Source: Eopsaltria australis (Eukaryota > Chordata > Aves > Passeriformes > Petroicidae). Taken from it: 64,000 nt of DNA. This document shows, one piece after another, positions 12,001 through 24,000 of this stretch (position 1 is its first letter; each line of letters begins with the position of its first letter). The DNA is taken from positions 496,001 to 560,000 of the forward strand of contig JAVTVJ010000487.1 of NCBI GenBank assembly GCA_034509425.1. Direction: 5' to 3'. The notes beneath the pieces were generated by a model. It searched no databases. It saw only the letters and a list, made by a program, of their open reading frames with translations, and was not told where the DNA came from. A program made the translations under genes and the position numbers.

Positions 12001-15000
12001 AAGTCTTTCCTGAGAGCCTGAGGATGACCCAGGCTCGTCAAACTGAGATGCAGTACAACTGAGTATCTGAAGGATTTTACTGCTAGCTTTATTTTGTTTT
12101 GCAATAACTTCTTCAGTAATAATGCCTCTTCCATAATGGCCAGGACTTTGGGATAAACATTTAACTGTATTGTACAATTTGTTAGTAGCTACAATTAAAA
12201 CAAATTAAAATTAAATTTCTTATAACTATTTAGGAAGCCAAATATTATTGTTTGTTTTACTGCTGAAAGGTCCTTGGTTTTTGAAATAACAATCTGTCTA
12301 ATACATTACATAAATTGCTTCCTTTTTGAATTGTAATACTGTTTTAGACTGTCACAGGAGGACTGCAAAGAGAAGCAATTTAACCATACAGAACAAATAT
12401 TAATGACTTTTAACTCCAGAAGGGAAAAACTATGAGGAAGAAAGAAGAATGCCAGAGAAAAGTGGTCAGGTATCATCTCAGACAGTAGGGGGAGAAAAGC
12501 TTATTTTTTTTACACTGGTTGTAAATTGAAAATAGAAATAGACAAGATTTTAAAGATGCTACAGCAAAGAAAAACCTTTCTGAGGTGTCAGATATTGAAA
12601 TATGACATCTGATGCAGGCATTTCAGAACTTTTCATTAAGAGCTCTGGAAATTTGTGCCACAGGCTTTCTTCTAATTCTGTAGTGAAACCTCAGAACACA
12701 AGGCTTGCTTTAAGGACAGCATGGCATCTTCCTGCTGCTTCTGGACTACTGCAAGGGATGGAGTATCTGCCATCACCACGTGGCTCTGATCCTCCCTGGC
12801 CTGCTCTCTGCTGCCCATGCACAGCCTCACTGTGCAGAATTGTGCTATCACAGCACTGCTGGAGGAGGCCCCACTCCTGCTCTTGGCTCATCCCTCCCAC
12901 GCCTGACAAATCCCCTCTTGCACGGCTTAAAAGGACACCTCTGGTGCACTCTTCATGCCTCACCTGTTTTTGCTCACCTTTCTCCCGGTGTTGTATGCAG
13001 AACTTGGCCTATATTTGTGTGTGTGAGGCTGAGTCTGATTATCTTTTGGGAAGCTGTGAAAGAAATCTGTTTAATTACTAGCTCAGTGACCTCAGGTAGG
13101 CACAATTAAAGTAGTTGGTGTAGAATGTAGACATTCAATATTCAGCAGCCTGTAGTGATGTCCAGCCCACAGTGCACACATGTGACAGCCAGTGCAAGAA
13201 AGTCCATCTCTGAAACAGAGCTAATATCTAAAAGAACCTCAGACTATGTTATTTTTGGTAGCCAGGTTTTCCTTTCATGGTAAATAAGAGTGAATTTAAA
13301 TTTCTAAACACATGGTGAAGAAAATGTGCTCCATCTTTTGGACAGTAGGGCAGGGAAATGGCTGAAAACTACTACAGCAAAATTTCAGACAACTCTTTAG
13401 ACCCTAATCTTCTCTTCAACCTTATACAGCACTGTCTGAGTAGTTCCTGCCATTTCATATTGATAACAGTTTAAAGACTTTTAAAAAATATTACTAAGAA
13501 AAGCAGCTATGAATTACAGCCAGGAACAAAGTGTGAAGTATTCTGTACCAGGTAGATTCTGCTTGCCATATTAAAATTAATAGTACTAACACTGCTGACT
13601 TTAATAAAACCTGAATTTCCAGATCGAATTCCATCAGTTCCCATGAAATACACCATATATAAGGAAATAAAAGACTACAGGAAATACCACACACACACAG
13701 GACTGCCAGAATTGAAAAAAGCTTTAAAAAGGGAAAAAGTTTTAAAGAGTATACACTTTAAAAACTCAATAAATAGGTTTTCAACAGCTCTTCTGGCTGT
13801 TAAGCATGCAGTATGCTTTGTGTACTATAAGCTTTTAAGAAAATGTAATAGCTACAGCTTTGAGTCATTGCTAACATAGTATCCCTACTTTTTAGAAAAG
13901 GAGCAATTATTTTTTTCTCCTGCTACTCAGCTGCAGAAATAATGATGGAATTCTTATACTCTGGTACTTGTTTTAGACATAACTCGTGTTCAACAAGGAG
14001 AAACAAGATAGGATGCCTTATTTTGGGGGGGGCTTTTTTTACAGCTCTAGAGTTTGTTCTGTTTTGCAGCTTGACAGGTTCTAACCTAAATATGCAACAA
14101 TTAATTTCTTAAGGGAGCAGTACAGGTGACTTAAAGACTGTTTCTTGTCTGCAGTCACTTGGAGCTGATAGGCAACAGATGTTTAAGAAATTGGGAAATA
14201 GGTATGTTATTTATGCAGTTTTTATGGCATCAAGTTCCTAACGCAATGAGTGAAGAGAATGAAAAATGCAGGATTTTCTTTTCCCTGCAAATGTAACCCT
14301 TTTCCACAGTTATAATGAATGTTATTTGAAGGTATGCTATGCTTTTATGAATAGCACTACAAGACTTCTCAGCATGCATTTGAAAATAGTTGCATGTAAA
14401 ACTTTTCATCATAAACATTATTTTCAGGAACATTTGACAACTGATTCTTGTAAGAAATGGTTTTTCTGAACTTTAAGTCACTCTGCTATCATAAAGTATT
14501 TGCTTTTCTCTCATTTCTGAACTCTAGAGGTAAGATTCTAGAATGGGAAGTTTATATTCAGTGCATAAACTACCATACAACAATAAGACCATTAAATGTG
14601 CTGTGTTCTTCCCTGTCCAGATTTGGTGGTTTTGTATTCCCATGTGGCACCCTGTGCATCCTTTACTCTCTAAAATGCTGATGTACTGATTTGCTGGATC
14701 CAGCCAAACAATCCTACAGACTGTAGGATTTACATTCCCCACTCTCACTCTTCTGCTGGGCAGGCTCATTGAGAAGGATGTTATTAGCACTCAGGGAGTG
14801 TTCCCAATCAGCTATGCAAACATGGCCTGTTTGCCTTACAGGATGTGGCCTGACAGCAGGAACGAAAGTCCCTTCCTGCTGCTTTTGTACATGCTGGATA
14901 AGGAAGAACATCTTGAAAGGGGGAGGAGGGTTCACTATTCTTACTTCAAGAGACTTCTGGAGTACAGGAGGGATATGAAAGGCCAAGGTCTGGGCAAGAA

Positions 15001-18000
15001 GGGAAGTGGTTGAGCTGAGATGGAGTAGAGCCTCCTTTGGGAACAGGGAACCTTCCTGCAGCAGGGAGCAAACTTACAAGCTTTGAGCGCGACATTCTTA
15101 GAGATCCAGAAACACTGAGTGTTGTTGTGTGAGCCAATGCATGTTGATGGAATTTTGCCCTGAATTTGCCTTTTGTTTGTTTTTCTCTGCAGATTTTTTT
15201 CAGTATTGCTTAGAGACTATGCAGGGACATCAAAGAATGCTTCTGATTGTCATGATGTGCTTACCTGGCCTCTGCTTATCTGTTGAGAGAGTCAGTCAAA
15301 AATCTGAGACAAAGCACGTATGAATATTCATCCAAGAACTAATTCCTCCCATGTGCCCATAGTGACCTCTTGCATCTTACACAGGAAGCACAGGCTTTGA
15401 AGTGCAAATAAAGTTTAAGTTTACTGACCTAACACTGAGATGGTAAGGCCAGGCCAGGGAGCAGGATTAGAGAGGGAATAGGGAAGGGCTGAGACAGATG
15501 GAGGGCAACTCCTCCAAATCCTGGCTCTTGCTGCTTTGTCAGGGGAGGCTCCTGCCCTGCACAATTCAGTTACCTGCACACAGTGGCTCCTATGGCTTTG
15601 TAGCTGCTGGTGGAGGTGATGGAAACAGAAACCTTACAGATACTTTGCTGTTCTGGGGGAAAGCCTAATTTGTCTGGGCCCTAGAGCTGACTCTACTCTC
15701 TTAGACTAAACTTTCTTTAGTCTGCAGGGTCAGCTGTGGGAAGCATGCCTATCATGTATTTTTCAATTGAAAAGCTGCATTATCCAGACTTTTCTCCACA
15801 TGTGTATATATATCCTTTTCTGTTTTATTATGCATTTTTCCTCATATAGATGGGTGCCTCCATGCTTAGTGTATGGATAAAATAGAGTAAACAAACACAG
15901 AAGACAGAAATTTTTAAAAGTTTTTCACATTAATCAGACCTGTAGATATGTAAGCTTTTCTGAGCCATGGTACTCTTTGCTTGGAAGAAATTATGTCATG
16001 TTATTCTCACTGCTATCATCCACAACTGTCTACAGAGCCCAAAGTAATTTACTTTCCATGTTTTAAGTACCAATTTTCTTAATGTTAAGCTAGAACTTCC
16101 CTTTTTTTTTCTTCCTGACATGTCTTTTTGCTCTGCCTTTTTGAAATTTTACCATAATACTCTGTACTAAGTGTACCTTATCCTCAGGCATTTGTTGTTG
16201 GGTTTGTTAACCCTGAACTAAGGTGTATTAGGATTTTACTGAAGAAGCCACCAGAAATGTACATTTTTCACATTTAGTTCTCAATGAAAATTTTCTGTCA
16301 CGATGGAAAGGAATGCTTGCTGCTCTGACACGTGACTGTGTGTGTCACATCTGCACCTCTCCTATTTTCTCTTACATAAAATTCTCTTGTGTCTTACCTT
16401 GTTCAGACAGACTGTCTTGGTCGATTTCCTCTAAAGGAGGTTCTGCTATATCAGTCAGTTCTTGCTGCTCTTCAGCTTCACTCTCCCCCTCTCCAGCTGG
16501 CAGGAGATCAGGTGTGATGAAGCTTCCTGCAGTAGCCAGCTCCACTGGAGACTCATAGTCATCAGTGAGTAAGTCTTTGCCAGCAGAATCATCTGCTGGG
16601 GGAGGCAAATAGGAATCCTCTGGTTCTGGAGGACTGCTGGTGCTACCCAGAGCACTGAAAGGCACTGTGAAACTTGGGTGTTCGGTAGCAATAGCTTGAG
16701 TGTATGGATATCTGTCCTGAAATGGTTCTCTGGAGGGTTTGGTGGGAAAATCAGGTTCAGATGTAATAAAATTGTTAAATTCTTCAGGGATGCTGATCTC
16801 TTCACTTAGGGCAGGGCTTTCAGTTGCAAGTTCATCAACAAATACATCTCCTCTTTGATCCACTGTTGCTGGACTGGGATAACCTAGTGGGAGTTCTTCC
16901 TAAAAAAGTTTTAAAAAAGCAGATTTCATTATTATGGTTGAGTTTCATTGCTAAAAAGGCAATAATCTTTAGCCTCTTGAGCTAGCAAATAGCTAAGTCA
17001 ACAAGGAATCATATTATGGGTTGGGTTGGAAGGGATCTTAGAGATCATCTAGCCCTAACACCCCCTGCCATGGTAAGTGACATCTTCCCACTAGACCAGG
17101 TAGCTCAATGCTACATCCAACATGTCCTGGAACACTGCCACGGTTGGAGCATCCTTAACCTCCCCAGGCACCCTGTACCAGTGTCTCACCATCCTCACAG
17201 TAAAGAATACCTACTGTATATCCAACTTAAATTTCCCATCTCTCAGTTTGAATCCATTATCAATGTCCTATCACTACTGTGTCCTGATGAAGAGTCCCTC
17301 TCCAGCCTCCCTGTAGGCCCCCTTCAGATATTTGAAGGCTGCTGTATAGTCATAGGATGTGTAAAATGTTTGGCATGTACATATCCTAGTCACATCGCCT
17401 GTAATTCTAAAACTGGCCAAAGAAAGATGACCTTAACAAGCCCTGTAAACTGCTCTTCCTGTCATTACAATGTACCACTGAACTGATGAGGCATTGTTTA
17501 CTTTGTGATTAAACCTGGAAAAGGTAATCAAGCAGTAATATTCACCTGTAAATGCTCTAAACAGTATCTCTGCTGCGGTATTACAACACAATATTCATCT
17601 TTACAGCATGTACAAAAGGCAGCCATGTTATTCTAGCATAAGAAGCTTTTGTATGTTTATATCTAATCTTAATTTTTGTATGTTTAATTTCATCTCCCAT
17701 GGAGAAATAAATAAACACAAAATACGTTATTAACCTACCAAATCAGGGCCTGCCAGAGGAATAGTGACCACACCTTGGATATCATTGTCTAAATCACTTG
17801 GTGGTATAATAGTTTCTGCAAAAAAATTGAAAAACATGAGAGAGAGGGAGAGAGAGAGCACAGAATGCTTCAGCACCAGCACATTGAAAACTGATCAAAA
17901 CACATAAACTCAGTAAAAAAAAAGTACTAAAATGTTCTCCATCAAAAAAATTGCTTTTAAAAATCCACGTTAAGACAAAAAAAGCATCAATTCCCATTCA

Positions 18001-21000
18001 AACAGAAAATTATGAAGAAAACAAAATTTTATATGCAGTACTCTTTGTATGCTTTATTTAGCATAAATGGGATAGGTCTGCAGAGAGCTGAACCATGGAG
18101 GAATGCTTAAAATCATCTGAAGTGTGAACCTCTCAGTTAAATCTCCATTGGCTATGATGACTCATTATATTGTATTCATTAAGACTAAAGTCATTCCAAT
18201 TTTACCCTGAGTCCACACCATTGTTAATGTCAGTGTTTTGGCTTTAGTGCTCAGTTGCTCCTTTCACCCCCTCAGAGGAGATCTTTAAAGTACTTGCATG
18301 CAAAATGTTTTTTTAAAATTGGTTATTAGAATTAACTACTGGGAGAAAGTTGATTAAAATATTTATTATTGAAGTGTTCTATATAATTTTTTTTCTTGGG
18401 ACTTTTAATCTACATTAAAATATGACACTTTATTCTTACAGAAAGTATTAGTTCAACTGAATAAATTTTTTTTGGCAATAAAATGCTGCTGTTTGCAAAT
18501 GAAACACTGCAGCTAAAATTAGATATGTGTTTTAAGGTTATTTCAGTAAAAATGCACATGAAAAAATACTTTAAATTATTTTCCCCCCTTTTAACCCATC
18601 TTTCCAAAACTAGTTTCCTAGCTTTGCAAAAATCACTGATGGACTAGAAAGGGATATTTATTAGCTGGAATACTGAACATGGTGCAGACCTTCAACTTCT
18701 GCTGGCGGTTTTCACACCCAGCTTGTCTTCTACCCCACTATGTGTTTCAGAGTCTGAGTGAAACACATCTTTACTGATTTTATCTTGGGTTCAAATGCTC
18801 TTTAAGGTGTCTGTCTCTCTGATGTTACTGAGAGGTTAGGTGCCCTGCTTACAACCTAGATAGAGCTTTTAGAAAGCTAATTTTAAGTAAGAGGCAGACT
18901 TCACTTTTTTTCTTGTTAAAGAAAGGAGACTGTCCATACTGGGAAGTTAAAATGACACAGTGAGTATTCATAGTATTTGTTTTATTATTTCCTCTTAATT
19001 ATCTTAGTGTGCAAAATATCCAGATTTCCTAGACAAAAAGCCAAGAAAAAAATGGCTGCAAGTTAGGCTGTATAATTATAAAGACACATTTTGCTATAAA
19101 ATATAACTTCACTAAATTCTTCGGATGCTACACAATGCCAAGGAGAATGGACTATATCAGATGAAAACAATCTGTTAGAGAAGCAAAGGATACCTTACTG
19201 AAATTGCATCAGTTTGCAAAGGCAAGATTCAGGCTTGTGCCTGGAACCTGCCATCTGCTTTACTGACCATCAGTGAACTGAAGTGTTCCAAGGTCCACTG
19301 GCAGGGACTGGTCTTCATGGAGTGCAGTGGCAACCAGCTGCTGAAGGTCTGTCACTGTGAGTTTAGTTGCTGATATTTCCCTCTCTTCAACTGGAGAGAC
19401 TGGGATTTTTTCGCTTTCAACCTTATTGGATCCAATGGTTGAGATGTCATCTGCTGTGCCTCTGGCTTCTGAGCCATCCCTCTCAAAGTTCACCACATAT
19501 CGTGCTATTGTGCTGCTTGATCTGCAAGGGGAAAGGTGAAAAGTGAAAAGGTGAATTTTGCCCAGTGCAGCAAAATTAGTCACTGGCTGAGAAATTATTT
19601 GACACACAAACAAACAAATGTACAACCCTAACATACTATCTCCTGTAAGAGTAATGCAAATTTAGTTCTTTCTAATGAGACTGTCACCTTCAAATTACTT
19701 TTCCTTCACCTAACCCTTTTTATTTTACTCATGACTTTTAATAAAAATTCCCACATTGAAGAAAATTTCAAAAATCCTCTAACACAATCTAATTTAATCT
19801 GACTACTCAGGAAACTGTAGAACTGGTAATGTAGTCTGAAGTCATTGACTACTGATTCAAACAGATCTAAATGTGTGCCGGGGTTATTAAAAGCCATAAT
19901 CACACATTAATTATTCAGGAACCTATGAAAAGGGATTAGACAGTTCATAAAACTGCAGATAAGCAAAAAACTTATCACAACTGAGACCATTTTCTTCTCT
20001 TTTTAAAAAAGAACAGTGAGGCAATGTGGCAAGCAAATCACTTTTTTTGCAATGGGAGTTAGCTTTTCCAAGTCCAGATGGGTGTGTACGTCTTCTCCCT
20101 GGATGTTCATGTTTAACACAAGTCTCAAATGTTCACCATTTTTAATACATCATTTTTCATACCTGTTAAATTCACCTAATTAAATGAAAAATAATGAGTA
20201 CATTGTAAACACTTCTATTCCACTATGTTACTTTTTTTACAATCTCAACTATAGAGAGAACAATTTTCACTTTATCTAGTATGTGCTATGTATTTGTATT
20301 TATATGACATTGCAAGAATTCAGGGAAAACATTAGACAATATTTCCTTTTAAAGCATGAGCAAAAGAGAAATTCTGGGAAGCTGCTAGACAAATTATTCC
20401 CCAGTAGCACTTTTAAGAAGCAACGACAATAGACTCTGTTGCTGTTTGTACTACCAGTAAAAATCTCCCTGCATTTTATCAAGTTAGTAAGTGGTCTCTT
20501 TGCTATTCTGTCTAGCTTGATAATGGAGATAACAAATCAATTCTACATACTTATTGGAAATATTGTGTACATAGGAATATAGCCAGGAAACAGCAGATCA
20601 AAAATGAAAATCTGAATATAAAGTTTCCCTACTTATTTTTCACTTTCTGTATATGGCTGATATAAATCTTTAGTCACATAAATGTGAATTTTCTTAGGTC
20701 AAACATTTTCTTTCCTTCAGAGACATCCTGACAAAATTTGATTACATGAACCATTCAGATTAAAGTAAAAAGCTGTCCCTGACACTTTATATCACAGATT
20801 TTGTACTTAGGCAGAACACAATCAATTCACTTTGTCACACTAAGATAAAGACATTTAATGATTTATCTATGCACATAGTAAAATTAATAATCATAATCAT
20901 TATAATTAGTCTATAAAACTATTAATTATTAATTTCAGAAAGATTACCCATCTTTCTCCTTCTTCTGTCTTCATTTCATTGCAGGAGTGTGAGAAAGGAT

Positions 21001-24000
21001 TGTAAAAGAAAGAAAAACAAAGATTCATGTATACCGGTAAATCGTTCAGTCACACACATCACAAACATCTTTTGACAATTTATCTTATCTTCTATGTGTC
21101 ATCTACAATTTTTATCTCTGTGTGGAAATGACAGTCTACTCTCCATCAGTTCACTTTTTCCCTTCCAAACAATGGGAATCACTGTGGTTTGTGTGGGGAA
21201 AGAGGAATTTTACTTCACCATGGCAGTTTGAAATATCAGCTTTCCTATTTCCCTCATCAAATGGTGCAGTTTGAGCCCTGTCATTGCTGATCTCTGTGGT
21301 GGCAATGGGCACTTGTGGCAGTACTTTCCATGATCATGGTTACCACACATGATGCCTACTCTGACTGTAATCACAGGGGTAACTTGAACCATTAATTACC
21401 TCTGGAAGACATGCCTATGTTGACCTTATGTATATAATGCCCAGTTATTTTCCCTGCTGAGTTCTCCAGAATACCTATGGTGTTGTCCTTCTTTATTGCC
21501 TTGTGGGAAATGCTGCTAATAAATGTAGTACTATGGCTAAGTATGACTAAGAATGGACAGCAACACCCATCTTTGCTGACCTCTAACTCCCAAAGCTAAA
21601 CTACTGGATAATGGGAATCAATCCAATTCTTCCACACTGATGAATGTTTTTCATATCACCTAAGTACAAGATACAAAACCAAAATGGATCCCAGACTTCC
21701 TGGAGTTACAACTAAAAGAGGTTAATTATTACAAGTTGTAAATATGAGATGCTACTACAGATTTTCTCTTCTTGAACTGCAGTAGACAGCTTTTTGTTTT
21801 ATTAATTTCAAGACAAACATACAACCAACTAATTTTCAAACTCTTTTGCTCTTCTCTCTCCTTTTCCCCAGCAATTGTTGCAGAGAGAAATGCTAGGAAG
21901 AAGGATATTCTTGTCTAAAATTGCATTGCAATATGAGTGTTTTCCAACATGTATTAAATATTGCTAGAAGTACTTAATGTTCCTGATGCTGTGACATAAG
22001 ACCACAAAAATTGGTCTTTTTTTCTCCGGCTCTTTATTCCTTTTGCATAGTTTCTTACAATTTGTTATTTGTTTTTAATTTGATTCTTCCTGTAGTGTTC
22101 TCCCCCTCCCCTCTAGATTCTCTATTGAAAAAGTACACACCAACTTGTGTTAGTAAACACACAAGGGAGCTAAAACTAAAAGAAATGGCAAGACAGAACA
22201 CAAGTTTACTGAAAAAAGACGAAACATTTTTAATTGTTTGAAAGACCTGAGAAACAACTACTGAAAAAGTTGTATATGTGTGAACATGTATCTTCCTGCA
22301 GCCCTCCCTTGCAAGGCGCCTTCACTGTGACTTTTGAAGGGCACAAGGTCCACACACAAAAAGCTGTCACCTGAATAATCATAGATAACTCTCTATCTTG
22401 TCATTTTAAAAAGTCCTTAATACAGGGTTGTTAACAAACAATTCAAAGAATTGATTGTATGCTTCAAGCTTCAGGGAATCACAGCTACTTTTACTTAGTA
22501 ATTCAAAACCTCATAGTCTCACTTGGGATGTGTTTGCACTTCTTGTCATATTGTCTCTATGATATTCCCATTAAATTGCTTTCTGTTTACAGCAATTCAC
22601 ACCCCAACTTTCTACAGGTCTCTTCCTTTTTGAGGACAAGAAGGAAGAGGAGAACCCTAGGAGGCAACCCAAAAGAGAGCCCCATTTTCTTACTTACTTG
22701 AATCCTAACACACGGATTTCTTTGAATCCTGGAAGTTTCTCAAATATCTTTTTCATCTATAGAAAACAATTAAAAAAACCAGCATAAGATCTATGACTAA
22801 AAAGCAGTCACAAGTTGACTACCTAGACAATAATTTTCATATTTCAGAAAGAGCTTTAGGAAACAGTCTCAGCTACCCTCATGGGTATCATAATTGCTCA
22901 GCTTAAACACAGTATTTGCTCTGCATATACTTGTTGTATTACCTGTATTAATAGGCAAAAAGAAGCACAAAATATTGCTTTTCTTAGTAATGTAATTATG
23001 CAAACAAGTGATAATCTATTTCATAGCAGAGCAAGTAAAACAACATGAATCAAATGGTTTTCTCATTTTCAGCAGTTTTAGTTCATGAATAATTTTGTGA
23101 TTCAAGTCACCTGTAAACTGTTAATTACTTAGAAATATTAAGCAACTGCAGATGGGCTTAGATTATTTGACAAATAATTTAGTAATTAAATAGTTTTAGC
23201 TGTCTTGCACAAACAGAATAACAATACATTTTTAATTCTAACATTAACAATAGTACAATTACATGGTTTTGAATAAAAGAGGCGTAATATATGCAGTAAA
23301 CAATGTCTGCAGGCATTCTGTTTGAGGATAATGCTGAAAATCTACAGAGAAACCATTTTTTGCCAGCTCTGCCAACACATCCTTCACCATTTTTCTACAC
23401 ATATCTGGAGCTGGACCAGGACAGTGAAATAGTTTCCACTAAGGAATGCTCATGAAACTGATGAGAGGTTTTAGTTAATTTTACTAAAAAAACCTTTTGG
23501 GAACCTCAAGTCATTAACTGCTACAAGTTAAACTGATAGCTGAACATTCAGTAAATATTATTAATTATATGAAAATACTGCAGATGTTCCAATTCTCACG
23601 TAAACCATGGTAATGAACAATGAATGTAAGTCCTTTGAAGAATAGTTCAGACAACAGCAGCTAATTACTTTTAACGTTTATATTACATTTCTCATTAGGT
23701 TTATTGTAGAAATTAAATTATGACAAAGTGCTGTCCATGAATTCTGATTAAGTCTGAACTATATTCCAAAAGTTATTCTGTTCATCAGTTATCTGAGGCT
23801 TCTACTGCTGTTAAAGATGGTTGGCTTGTTAGTTTGGTGGCTGAATAGATGGCTTCAATGAGGTGAAAAGCTGATGAAGGAAAAGTGAAGGTCCTGAGAA
23901 AAGAGGAATGACCTGTTTAAAGTGAGGGCAGTAGATTCCAGTCCTATTTCATGATGAAGGTAATTTCATAGTAAGAATCTCAGCCAAGGTACAAAGTCAA

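Noticed and set aside
12602..13081. Plus-strand open frame of 159 codons
   Set aside because: It lies in a GC-richer intronic patch where stops are rarer. The translation has no recognised domain and the opposite strand is equally open, so there is no support for a gene.
14714..14986. Minus-strand open frame in intron 12 as an additional IMPG1 exon
   Set aside because: I could not find a convincing acceptor and donor giving phase 1 at both ends, unlike candidates 13 and 14.
15070..15125. Possible minus-strand exon before a GTAAGT at about 15,076
   Set aside because: The donor is good, but upstream acceptors either give an in-frame TAA or the wrong phase for insertion between exons 12 and 15.
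17016..17486. Plus-strand open frame of 156 codons
   Set aside because: Most of it is the reverse complement of a CR1 3' fragment.
20948..20964. 17-nt version of exon 9 using the inner ACAG acceptor
   Set aside because: It would leave the reading frame between exons 8 and 10 broken and lose the residue matching the mammalian protein; the 21-nt version fits both.
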